A stretch of 6,923 bases of DNA from Candidatus Rokuibacteriota bacterium (GTDB lineage: Bacteria > Methylomirabilota > Methylomirabilia > Rokubacteriales > CSP1-6), in the NCBI GenBank assembly GCA_016177555.1, contig JACOVB010000174.1, forward strand, positions 1 to 6,923, given 5' to 3'. A program made the position numbers and the translations under genes. Below the pieces are notes generated by a model, which ran no database searches, was not told the DNA's origin, and saw only the letters and a program-made list of their open reading frames with translations. Positions 1 to 4,864 of the stretch are shown here, piece by piece. The first letter of the stretch is position 1; each line of letters begins with the position of its first letter.

Positions 1-1
1 C

Positions 2-172
2 CCTGGTTTCATTAGCGACCTCAAGTATCTTGACGTTCCGAAACATCCTGAGGGGGCGTTCACCTGGCTTCGAGACAATGTGTTTGCGCAGGCGAATGAG
101 AAGCAGAAACAGGAGGCCGTGGCTTGGCTCGCGATTGGGGGTGTCCTTCTCTGGCTGCTGAGCCGCAAGTAG
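2..172 (+). CDS. 3' end of an unrecognised gene with C-terminal membrane segment (partial)
   Basis: An open frame runs in from the left edge and stops at TAG 170-172, giving 56 codons with no start in the window. I do not recognise the protein. The visible part is a soluble, charged stretch (FTWLRDNVFAQANEKQKQE) followed directly by a hydrophobic segment, AVAWLAIGGVLLWLLSRK, which ends in Arg-Lys at the very C-terminus. That layout fits a single C-terminal transmembrane helix (tail-anchored, or the last helix of a membrane protein). Codon use (AAT, AAA, TTT, CAT, TAT) is visibly less GC-rich than in the minus-strand genes, which suggests a different origin. An attC-like hairpin begins about ten bases after the stop, the position expected in an integron gene cassette. 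That it is a real gene is inferred from the sensible amino-acid make-up; it could still be a chance open frame. Confidence 0.5.
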   Translation, partial: PGFISDLKYLDVPKHPEGAFTWLRDNVFAQANEKQKQEAVAWLAIGGVLLWLLSRK

Positions 173-182
173 CGGAGTCGCG

Positions 183-239
183 GCCTAACCTCGCGCTCGA
201 GCGGACGCGCTTCACGCGCCGCTCACCGCGGCGTTCGCT
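183..239 (+). repeat. Degenerate attC-like site (integron recombination site) or derived dispersed palindrome
   Basis: The 57-base element begins with GCCTAAC (183-189), a perfect match to the R'' core RYYYAAC of integron attC sites. It contains a hairpin whose arms are AGCGG-A-CGCG (200-209) and CGCGCCGCT (215-223) around the loop CTTCA. The arms pair over nine base pairs with one unpaired base, A205, resembling the extrahelical bases of real attC sites. The right-hand core would be GTTCGCT (233-239); it keeps GTT but not the rest of GTTRRRY, so the site looks decayed. Orientation and distance from the upstream stop codon (172) fit a cassette whose gene is the 2-172 frame. Similar palindromes may also be dispersed as non-mobile repeats, so the integron reading is not proven. 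Confidence 0.45.
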
Positions 240-276
240 GGATCCTGGCGAAATCCGCTGGTCGGAGCCGTCGGCG

Positions 277-282
277 TATGAT
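277..282 (+). promoter_or_regulatory. Possible -10 element for hicB
   Basis: TATGAT matches five of six bases of the sigma70 -10 consensus and lies 24 bases before the TTG start of hicB. No convincing -35 box is found 16-18 bases upstream, so this is only a candidate. It lies just after the attC-like element, in the otherwise gene-free stretch 173-305. Confidence 0.25.
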
Positions 283-305
283 GCTGATTCGGGGGGTGTG
301 AGGCG

Positions 306-515
306 TTGATCACGTTCAAGGTCGAGATCGAGCGAGAGGACGACGGCCGGTGGCTGGCAGAAGTGGTCGAGCTGCCTGGCGTCCTCGCGTACGGCGATAC
401 ACAGGAAGGCGCCGTCGCAAAGGTTCAGGCTCTGGCCCTCAGGGTTATCGCTGAGCGCCTGGAACACGGCGAAGCCGGCTCCGACCTGGTGAGCATCTCC
501 TTCAACGCAGCCTGA
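306..515 (+). CDS. hicB: HicB-family antitoxin (UPF0150/HicB-like), without an intact partner
   Basis: This 69-residue protein has the HicB-like partial RNase H fold: strand MITFKVEIERED, then DGRWLAEVVELPGVLAYGDT, then a helix (QEGAVAKVQALALRVIAERL) and a short last strand. HicB proteins bind and neutralise the HicA mRNA interferase. This short form has no C-terminal DNA-binding domain, so it probably would not repress its own promoter through that domain. The start is TTG at 306: in-frame stops at 279-281 and 285-287 exclude anything further upstream, and a purine-rich GGGGGGTGTGAGG precedes it. The stop TGA (513-515) overlaps the expected start of hicA, but that gene is cut off after about 30 codons. 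HicB here is thus likely an orphan antitoxin. The family call is by recognition of the sequence pattern. Confidence 0.85.
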   Translation: MITFKVEIEREDDGRWLAEVVELPGVLAYGDTQEGAVAKVQALALRVIAERLEHGEAGSDLVSISFNAA

Positions 516-607
516 GCGCTTGGCCGAGTAGCCGCGCTCGGCGGGTACTGGCGGCCCGGTTGAGGATTGGGTGGGTCGTCAAGCGTCAGTCGGGCTCTCA
601 CCTCTGA
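512..607 (+). pseudogene. hicA: hicA mRNA interferase toxin, truncated (N-terminal half only)
   Basis: In the frame overlapping the hicB stop, codons from 515 on read SAWPSSRARRVLAARLRIGW, then VVKRQSGSHL and a TGA at 605-607. This is the N-terminal half of a HicA toxin, ending at the GSH motif that carries the catalytic histidine; the second half, with its core strands, is absent. An intact pair normally joins as ATGA. Here the bases are CTGA, so the start codon would be CTG (512-514), or it has been lost. The 6-base inverted repeat GCCGAG/CTCGGC at 523-542 lies inside this coding stretch. The call rests on the match to HicA N-termini and on its place directly after hicB. A 31-residue product is unlikely to be an active nuclease. 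Confidence 0.7.
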
Positions 608-699
608 AGCACCATCCGGAGTGTCTGCGGCGCGTGGCGAAAGCGCGAAACGCCCTGAAGGATGGCCGCGGTGTTCGACTGGAGGACCTGCCCTCATAA
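604..699 (+). pseudogene. Remnant resembling the C-terminus of a RelB/Phd-type antitoxin
   Basis: Directly where the hicA homology ends, a different frame becomes protein-like: LKHHPECLRRVAKARNALKD followed by GRGVRLEDLPS and TAA at 697-699. The pattern of a charged helix followed by a G-R-x-V-x-L-E-D tail is typical of the C-terminal, toxin-binding part of small RelB/Phd-type antitoxins. There is no N-terminal DNA-binding part: upstream, this frame only shadows hicA. The piece therefore looks like a recombination scar joining two toxin-antitoxin loci. The exact junction cannot be fixed and lies around 598-606. The family assignment is tentative because so little is left. The stop overlaps an ATG as TAATG (see the 699-737 finding). 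Confidence 0.35.
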
Positions 700-734
700 T
701 GGCCCGGCGGTCTATCTGGTCCCCTATAAGGGCG

Positions 735-968
735 CTAGCCGGCGCGGTGCAGGTCGGCGGTTACCGGCAGCTCGAAGAGGTCGGTCCCGAGGAGGCGGGT
801 GGAGAAGAAGAGCACCTCGAGGCTTTCCACGTCGCCCGTCTCGGGGTTGAGGCGCGCGATGACGTCGTCGCCCAGCTCCTCGGTCTCCTGCTCGGGATAG
901 GGGGGGCGACTCGTGATGTGGAGGATGTCCGCCTCCCGGTCGTACTGAAAGGCTAGCTTCGCTGCCAT
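735..968 (-). CDS. DUF2283 domain-containing protein
   Basis: This 77-residue protein is a DUF2283 family member, with the typical pattern FQYDREADILHITSRP, then TEELGDDVIARLNPETGDVE, then SLEVLFFSTRL. The family is made of small, beta-rich proteins of unknown biochemical function that are often encoded next to small RelE/BECR-like proteins. That is the case here: the start ATG (966-968) lies inside the last codons of the upstream gene, a 16-base overlap, so the two are surely co-translated. The start is supported by a strong ribosome-binding sequence, GGAGGGGAG, five bases before ATG. An open frame extends upstream but only shadows the neighbour, so the longer form is rejected. It is the last gene of the minus-strand unit; no clear terminator hairpin follows. 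A role as the partner or antitoxin of its neighbour is an inference. Confidence 0.85.
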   Translation of the reverse strand: MAAKLAFQYDREADILHITSRPPYPEQETEELGDDVIARLNPETGDVESLEVLFFSTRLLGTDLFELPVTADLHRAG

Positions 969-1282
969 TCGATCTCCCCTCCGGCGAGCCCACGGGCCGC
1001 GGAGGCGGTGACAAACCAGTGCCGTACCGATGGGCCCCCTTCGGTCATGACGACCACGACCACATGCCGACCTTGCCGGACGCCAGTGTACCACCGGGAG
1101 AACAGGCGGGCGGTGGCTGCGCGGACGCTCCCGCGGACGGTATCGGGATCGGCGAGAACCTCCGCCAGCTTGTCGCGATGAGCCGGCAAGAGGTCGGGGT
1201 GCCGCTCCTGGATGTGACGTTCTCGCTCTTCGCTCAGCTCGACGCCGCCCTCGAGCCACGGGCACGGGAAGCGGCGGGTCAC
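953..1282 (-). CDS. Small BECR-fold protein (PBECR2/DUF4258-like, RelE/barnase-type nuclease superfamily)
   Basis: This 109-residue protein has the layout of PBECR2-like proteins: ELSEERERHIQERHPDLLP (residues 16-34) with a conserved R-H-x-x-E-R-H-P motif, a helix (KLAEVLADPDTVRGS), an LFSRWY strand (60-65), a hydrophobic strand (GRHVVVVVM) and HWFVTAS (88-94). The family belongs to the barnase/EndoU/colicin/RelE fold, so an RNase activity is possible but unproven. The start chosen is GTG at 1282; it is the only usable start in this frame downstream of the amidase, whose stop lies at 1335-1337. It has no good ribosome-binding site of its own and overlaps, as GTGA, the stop of a 19-codon ORF that bridges it to the amidase. 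The 3' end overlaps the DUF2283 gene. Together they look like a toxin-antitoxin-type pair; this is inference. Confidence 0.75.
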   Translation of the reverse strand: MTRRFPCPWLEGGVELSEERERHIQERHPDLLPAHRDKLAEVLADPDTVRGSVRAATARLFSRWYTGVRQGRHVVVVVMTEGGPSVRHWFVTASAARGLAGGEIEWQRS

Positions 1283-1338
1283 AGCGCCGAACCGGCGGAC
1301 AGCGATGCCCCCGGCGCCGCGAGCGTGAGCCGGCTCAT
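1279..1338 (-). CDS. 19-codon bridging ORF between amidase and BECR-like gene (putative)
   Basis: An ATG at 1336-1338 overlaps the amidase stop as ATGA, and this short frame (MSRLTLAAPGASLSAGSAL) ends with a TGA at 1279-1281 that overlaps the GTG start of the next gene as GTGA. There is no ribosome-binding site of its own in evidence. The peptide resembles nothing I know. Its likely value is mechanical: ribosomes finishing the amidase could restart here and be delivered to the next start. It may be a coincidence in GC-rich DNA, where such overlaps are easy to find. Confidence 0.25.
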   Translation of the reverse strand: MSRLTLAAPGASLSAGSAL

Positions 1339-2765
1339 CCGGCGAGTGTGGGCCTGAACTCTCGCCAGGGGCGGGCGGCCTCGATCTGCGCCGCGAGGCG
1401 GAAGAGCGTCGCCTCGTGCCCGTAGGCCGCCACGAGCTGCACGGCCACGGGGAGGCCCTCGGCCCGGCCCAGCGGCAGCACCATGGCCGGCTGGCCCGTG
1501 AGGTTGAAGCACACCGTGAAGGGCGAGAAGGCAAAGACGCGCCGCCAGTACTCTTCCACGTCCTCCATCATCATGTCGAGCCACCCCAGCCGCGGCGGCA
1601 GTGTGGCGAGCCCCGGGGTGAGCAGGACGTCGTGGCGCGCGTGGAAGGCGGCCATCTGGCGGCCCAGGCGGTGGGCGGCCTGGGTGGCCCGCACGTAGTC
1701 GGCGCCGCCGATCAGCTTTCCCATCTCGCCTGTGGCCCAGGTCACGCGCTCCACCTCGTCCTGGCGCGGCGAGCGGCCCGCCGTGGGGTGGCTCGCGAGA
1801 TTGACCACCGTGTTGACCGCCGCCAGGGTGAGGAAGGTCGGGACCACCGCGGCCGCGTCGATCTCGGGATCGGCCTCCTCCACCTGATGGCCGAGCCCGG
1901 CGCAGAGGTCGGCCGTCTCGCGGAGGACACGCAGGCTCGCCGCCTCCACGGGCGCGCCGTTGGGGGCGGCCGCTGTCCAGGCGATGCGGAGCCGGCCCGG
2001 ATCGGTGCCGACCTCCTCCACGAAGGGGCGCGCCGGCGGCGGGGGCGCGTAGGGATCGCCAGCGCCCGGGCCCGCGGTGGCATCCAGCAGCGCAGCGCTA
2101 TCGCGGACGCTGAGCGTGACCGCGTGCTCCACGGAGCAACCGCCGAGGCCCTCGCCGGCGTAGGGCGCGAAGGTATTGCGCGCGCGCGTCGGCTTGAGTC
2201 CCACGATGCCGCAGCAGGCCGCCGGCGCCCGGATGGAGCCGAAGCCGTCGGTGGCATGGGCCATGGGGAGCATGCGCGCCCCGACCGCCGCGGCCGCGCC
2301 GCCGCTGGAGCCGCCGGAGATGAGCGCGGGGTCCCAGGGGTTGCGCGTGGGGCCATGCAATTGCGGCTCGCAGGTGAGGGAGAGCCCCAGCTCGCAGGTA
2401 TTGGTGCGCCCGAAGATGACGAGCCCCGCCTGCTTGAGCCGGCGCACGTGCTCGCTGTCGGCCGCCGGCGGGGGCGCATCGGCGAAGAAACGCGAGCCGC
2501 GGGTCATGGGCACGCCCGCCAGCGAGGCCGTGAGGTCCTTGAGCAGATATGGCACGCCGCGGAAGGGCCCGTCCGGCAACCCGGCGGCGATGGCCTGGCG
2601 GGCCTGATCGTAGAGCCGAAGCACCACGGCGTTCACCTGGCCGTTGCGCGCCTCCACGCGCTCGATGGCCGCCTCGAGGAGCGCCGCCGGCCCCACCTTC
2701 CCCTGGCGAACGAGGGCGGCCAGGCCCAGGGCATCGTACCGCTCGAAGTCGGCGAACCCGCCCAT
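1335..2765 (-). CDS. Amidase signature family hydrolase, NylA-like (6-aminohexanoate-cyclic-dimer hydrolase subgroup)
   Basis: This 476-residue protein hydrolyses a carboxamide bond, by family. The full amidase signature is present: Lys76 in GVPYLLKDL, the cis-Ser S153 in ISGGSSGG and the nucleophile S177 in DGFGSIRAPAA, with the 24-residue spacing between the two serines known from the family. Several blocks resemble the nylon-oligomer enzyme NylA: GPFxGVPYLLKDLT, the TNTxE(L/M)G region, ATRNPW/PTRNPW, and near the end FNxxGQPAxxLP with VQ(L/I)VAAYG. The substrate cannot be read from this; nylon oligomers are not implied. There is no signal peptide, so it is cytoplasmic. The ATG at 2765 shares a base with the TGA of the upstream dehydrogenase (TGATG), and no strong ribosome-binding site precedes it, so it is translationally coupled. 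In context it may release a carboxylic acid that the ligase then activates. Confidence 0.95.
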   Translation of the reverse strand: MGGFADFERYDALGLAALVRQGKVGPAALLEAAIERVEARNGQVNAVVLRLYDQARQAIAAGLPDGPFRGVPYLLKDLTASLAGVPMTRGSRFFADAPPPAADSEHVRRLKQAGLVIFGRTNTCELGLSLTCEPQLHGPTRNPWDPALISGGSSGGAAAAVGARMLPMAHATDGFGSIRAPAACCGIVGLKPTRARNTFAPYAGEGLGGCSVEHAVTLSVRDSAALLDATAGPGAGDPYAPPPPARPFVEEVGTDPGRLRIAWTAAAPNGAPVEAASLRVLRETADLCAGLGHQVEEADPEIDAAAVVPTFLTLAAVNTVVNLASHPTAGRSPRQDEVERVTWATGEMGKLIGGADYVRATQAAHRLGRQMAAFHARHDVLLTPGLATLPPRLGWLDMMMEDVEEYWRRVFAFSPFTVCFNLTGQPAMVLPLGRAEGLPVAVQLVAAYGHEATLFRLAAQIEAARPWREFRPTLAG

Positions 2766-3916
2766 CAGTAGGGGAGCGACTCGCGGCCCATCAGCTCGCG
2801 GGCGACGATCACCTTCATGACCTCGGCGGTGCCGTCACCGATCTCGAGCCCGATCACATCGCGCATGCGCTGCTCGAAGGGCAATTCGTCCGTGTAGCCG
2901 TAGTGGCCGTGGAGCAGCAGGCACTGGTGGATGGTCTCCACGGAGAGCCGGGGCCCCCACCACTTCACCATGGCGGACTCCTTCGTGTACGGCAGCTTCC
3001 GATCGGCGAGCCAGAGCCCCCGGTAGCAGAGCAGCCGAGCGGCGTCGATGTGGGTCGCCGCCTCGGCGATGGGGAAGGACACGCCCTCGAAGGTCGCCAG
3101 CCGCTTGCCGAAGGCCTGCCGCTCCTTCACGTAGGCCATGGTCTCCTCGAGCGACACCTGGGCGGCGCCGAGGCAGCCCAGCGCGATGAGCACCCGGTTG
3201 TAGTCGAAGCCCTGCATGACCTGGTAGAAGCCCGTGCCCTCCTTGCCGAGGCGGTGAGTGGCCGGAATGCGCACGTGGTCGAAGGCCAGCACGGCGCGCA
3301 CGGCGGCGTGGGAGCCCATGTCGCGGAGCGGGCTGCGGGAGACGCCCGGCAGGTCCAGCGGGACCACGAACGCGGTGACGCCGCGCGCCTTGGCACCGGA
3401 GTCGGTCCTGGCGAAGACGATGGCGGCCTGGGCGACCATGCCGAGTGTGATGCCGGACTTCTCCCCCGTGATGACGTAGTCGCCCCCGTCCTTGTCAGCG
3501 CGGGAGACGAGGTTGGCCGCATCCGAGCCGACGCCCGGCTCGGTGAGCGCCAGCGCGATGATCGCCTCGCCGCTGGCGGCGGGCGGGATCCACCGCTTCT
3601 TCATCTCCTCGGTGCCGTTGTGCCCGATGATCTCCTCGGCCAGCCAGTTGAGCTGCAGCGGGTAGCCGCAGGAGAAGTCGCCGCGGGAGATCTCCTCGAT
3701 GACGATCCCCGCGGTGAGGAGGTCGGCCTCCTGCCCGCCATAGACGGCGGGCGCGCGGAGCCCCAGGAGCCCCATCTCGCCCATGCGGCGCCAGACGTCC
3801 CACGGCACCTCGCTGGTCTTGTCCCAGCCGGCGGAGCGCGGCGCGAGCTCCTTCCGGGCGAAGGCGCGGAGGGTGCGGATCAGCTCTTCCTGCTCGTCGG
3901 TGAAGGCGAAGTCCAT
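2765..3916 (-). CDS. Acyl-CoA dehydrogenase, possibly AliB-like (cyclohexanecarboxyl-CoA dehydrogenase type)
   Basis: This full-length 383-residue flavoenzyme would introduce a 2,3-double bond into an acyl-CoA, passing electrons to an electron-transfer flavoprotein. Domains are in order: N-terminal helical domain (MDFAFTDEQEELIRTLRAFA), middle beta domain with signature ALTEPGVGSD (123-132), and a C-terminal helical domain with RQAFGKRLATFEGV (266-279) and HGHYGYTDELPFEQRMRD (336-353). At the position where medium-chain enzymes carry the catalytic glutamate (YEGT), this protein has GDGT, with Asp361. The start ATG follows the dehydrogenase stop upstream by seven bases, and TGAGGA overlapping that stop serves as ribosome-binding site. 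The BadH-like and ligase neighbours suggest an alicyclic acyl-CoA as substrate, but an ordinary branched or medium-chain acyl-CoA cannot be excluded. Confidence 0.96.
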   Translation of the reverse strand: MDFAFTDEQEELIRTLRAFARKELAPRSAGWDKTSEVPWDVWRRMGEMGLLGLRAPAVYGGQEADLLTAGIVIEEISRGDFSCGYPLQLNWLAEEIIGHNGTEEMKKRWIPPAASGEAIIALALTEPGVGSDAANLVSRADKDGGDYVITGEKSGITLGMVAQAAIVFARTDSGAKARGVTAFVVPLDLPGVSRSPLRDMGSHAAVRAVLAFDHVRIPATHRLGKEGTGFYQVMQGFDYNRVLIALGCLGAAQVSLEETMAYVKERQAFGKRLATFEGVSFPIAEAATHIDAARLLCYRGLWLADRKLPYTKESAMVKWWGPRLSVETIHQCLLLHGHYGYTDELPFEQRMRDVIGLEIGDGTAEVMKVIVARELMGRESLPY

Positions 3917-3923
3917 GGGGTCC

Positions 3924-4721
3924 TCACATCATCGTGTAGCCGCCGCTCACGGAGAGCGTCTGGCCGGTGACGAAGCTCGCCGCGTCGGAGGCGAGGAAGA
4001 CCACGGCATTGGCCACGTCCTCGGGCCGGCCGATGCGGCGGAGCGGGTAGGCCTTGGCGATCCGGGCGCGCATCTCGGGGGTGCTGAAGGCGCGGTTGGT
4101 CTCGGAGGCCCACATGCTGAGCCCCCCGATCTCCTCGTCGGAGTCGGGCATCGTCATGCCCGGACACACCACGTTGAGCCGGATATTGTGGCGCCCGACC
4201 TCGCGGGCGAGGCTCTTGGTGAGGGCGATGACCCCTGCCTTGCACGCCCCGTACACGGCTTCGCGGAACTCGCCCATGCGGCCCGCGTCCGAGCCCATGC
4301 TCACCACGACGCCCGACTTGCGGGCGATCATGCCGTCGAGCGCGGCGCGCGTGCAGTTGATCATGCCCCAGAGGTTCAGCTGCACCTCCTTCTCCCACTC
4401 GGCCCGCTCCTTCTCGACGAAGAGGCGGTCCATCGTCCAGCCGACATTGTTGACCAGCACGTCCACGCCGCCCACGCGCTGCTCCACCGCGCGCACCAGG
4501 GCCTGCACCTCCGCGGGCTTGGTGACGTCGGTGCGGATCACGGCCGCGGAGGCCGCGCCCAGCTTCTCCGCCTCGGCGGCCGTCTTCTTGCCCTGGCCCT
4601 CGTCGATCTCGGCGATGGTGAGGTGCACGCCCTCCCGGGCGAAGGCCAGGCTGATGGCGCGGCCGATGTTGGAGCCGCCGCCTGTGACGATGACGCTCTT
4701 GCCCGCGAGATTGAGATTCAT
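3924..4721 (-). CDS. Short-chain dehydrogenase, BadH-like (2-hydroxycyclohexanecarboxyl-CoA dehydrogenase type)
   Basis: This 265-residue classical SDR oxidises a hydroxyl to a ketone with a nicotinamide cofactor. Numbering is from the ATG at 4721. The cofactor loop is TGGGSNIG (13-20), in which Asn replaces the usual glycine of GxG. An acidic residue (Glu38) ends the second strand, favouring NAD+. Asp65-Val66, NNVG (91-94, for NNAG), Ser144 and Y157-GAC-K161 complete the active site. The NNVGW block, the SDAGRMGEFREAVYGACKAG stretch and the end, FVTGQTLSVSGGYTMM, closely follow BadH of R. palustris. The ATG at 4721 is preferred over the TTG one codon earlier, because AAAGGAG lies seven bases before it. 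In a benzoate or cyclohexanecarboxylate route it would oxidise 2-hydroxycyclohexanecarboxyl-CoA; the exact substrate is inferred. Confidence 0.95.
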   Translation of the reverse strand: MNLNLAGKSVIVTGGGSNIGRAISLAFAREGVHLTIAEIDEGQGKKTAAEAEKLGAASAAVIRTDVTKPAEVQALVRAVEQRVGGVDVLVNNVGWTMDRLFVEKERAEWEKEVQLNLWGMINCTRAALDGMIARKSGVVVSMGSDAGRMGEFREAVYGACKAGVIALTKSLAREVGRHNIRLNVVCPGMTMPDSDEEIGGLSMWASETNRAFSTPEMRARIAKAYPLRRIGRPEDVANAVVFLASDAASFVTGQTLSVSGGYTMM

Positions 4722-4864
4722 CAAAAGGCTCCTTTAGGACGCTTGAATGTGAATCACCTCGGTTTGGCGGTTTGGCCTCTTCGAGCCTCCGGCTCTCATC
4801 GGGTCCCCCGTGTTGCCTGGCGCCCGCTTTACCGAACGCCCGATCAACCGTCTGCGGCTGTGCG
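4722..4864 (-). other. 143-base spacer with small hairpin, tandem 8-mer and a 21-codon ORF
   Basis: This is the only sizeable gap inside the minus-strand unit. It holds a GAGCC-TCC-GGCTC hairpin (4783-4795), a perfect tandem repeat CGGTTTGG CGGTTTGG (4760-4775) and, on the minus strand, a possible 21-codon ORF (4734-4799, starting MRAGGSKRPNRQTE) with GGGGGA before its ATG and its TAA just ahead of the ribosome-binding site of the SDR gene. No run of T follows the hairpin, so it is not a clear terminator. It may be a dispersed repeat inserted between two genes, or a leader that tunes the downstream genes. I see no promoter in it. Confidence 0.4.

Noticed and set aside
523..542. GCCGAG/CTCGGC inverted repeat as a terminator after hicB.
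   Set aside because: It has a six-base stem, no T run, and lies within the hicA coding remnant, which explains the sequence.
722..732. CCCT-ATA-AGGG as a shared terminator between the convergent units.
   Set aside because: A four-base stem with a three-base loop and no T tract is too weak.
567..956. A 129-codon plus-strand frame.
   Set aside because: It runs through the debris region and then antisense to the DUF2283 gene, with no recognisable domain.
969..1265. A 176-residue form of the DUF2283 protein starting at 1265.
   Set aside because: The added part shadows the neighbouring gene, and the ATG at 968 has a strong ribosome-binding site and matches the usual family start.
1283..1534. 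A longer N-terminus for the BECR-like protein, extending to 1534.
   Set aside because: The extension lies inside the amidase gene in another frame and is Arg/Ser/Pro-rich shadow sequence; similarity to the family begins right after the GTG at 1282.
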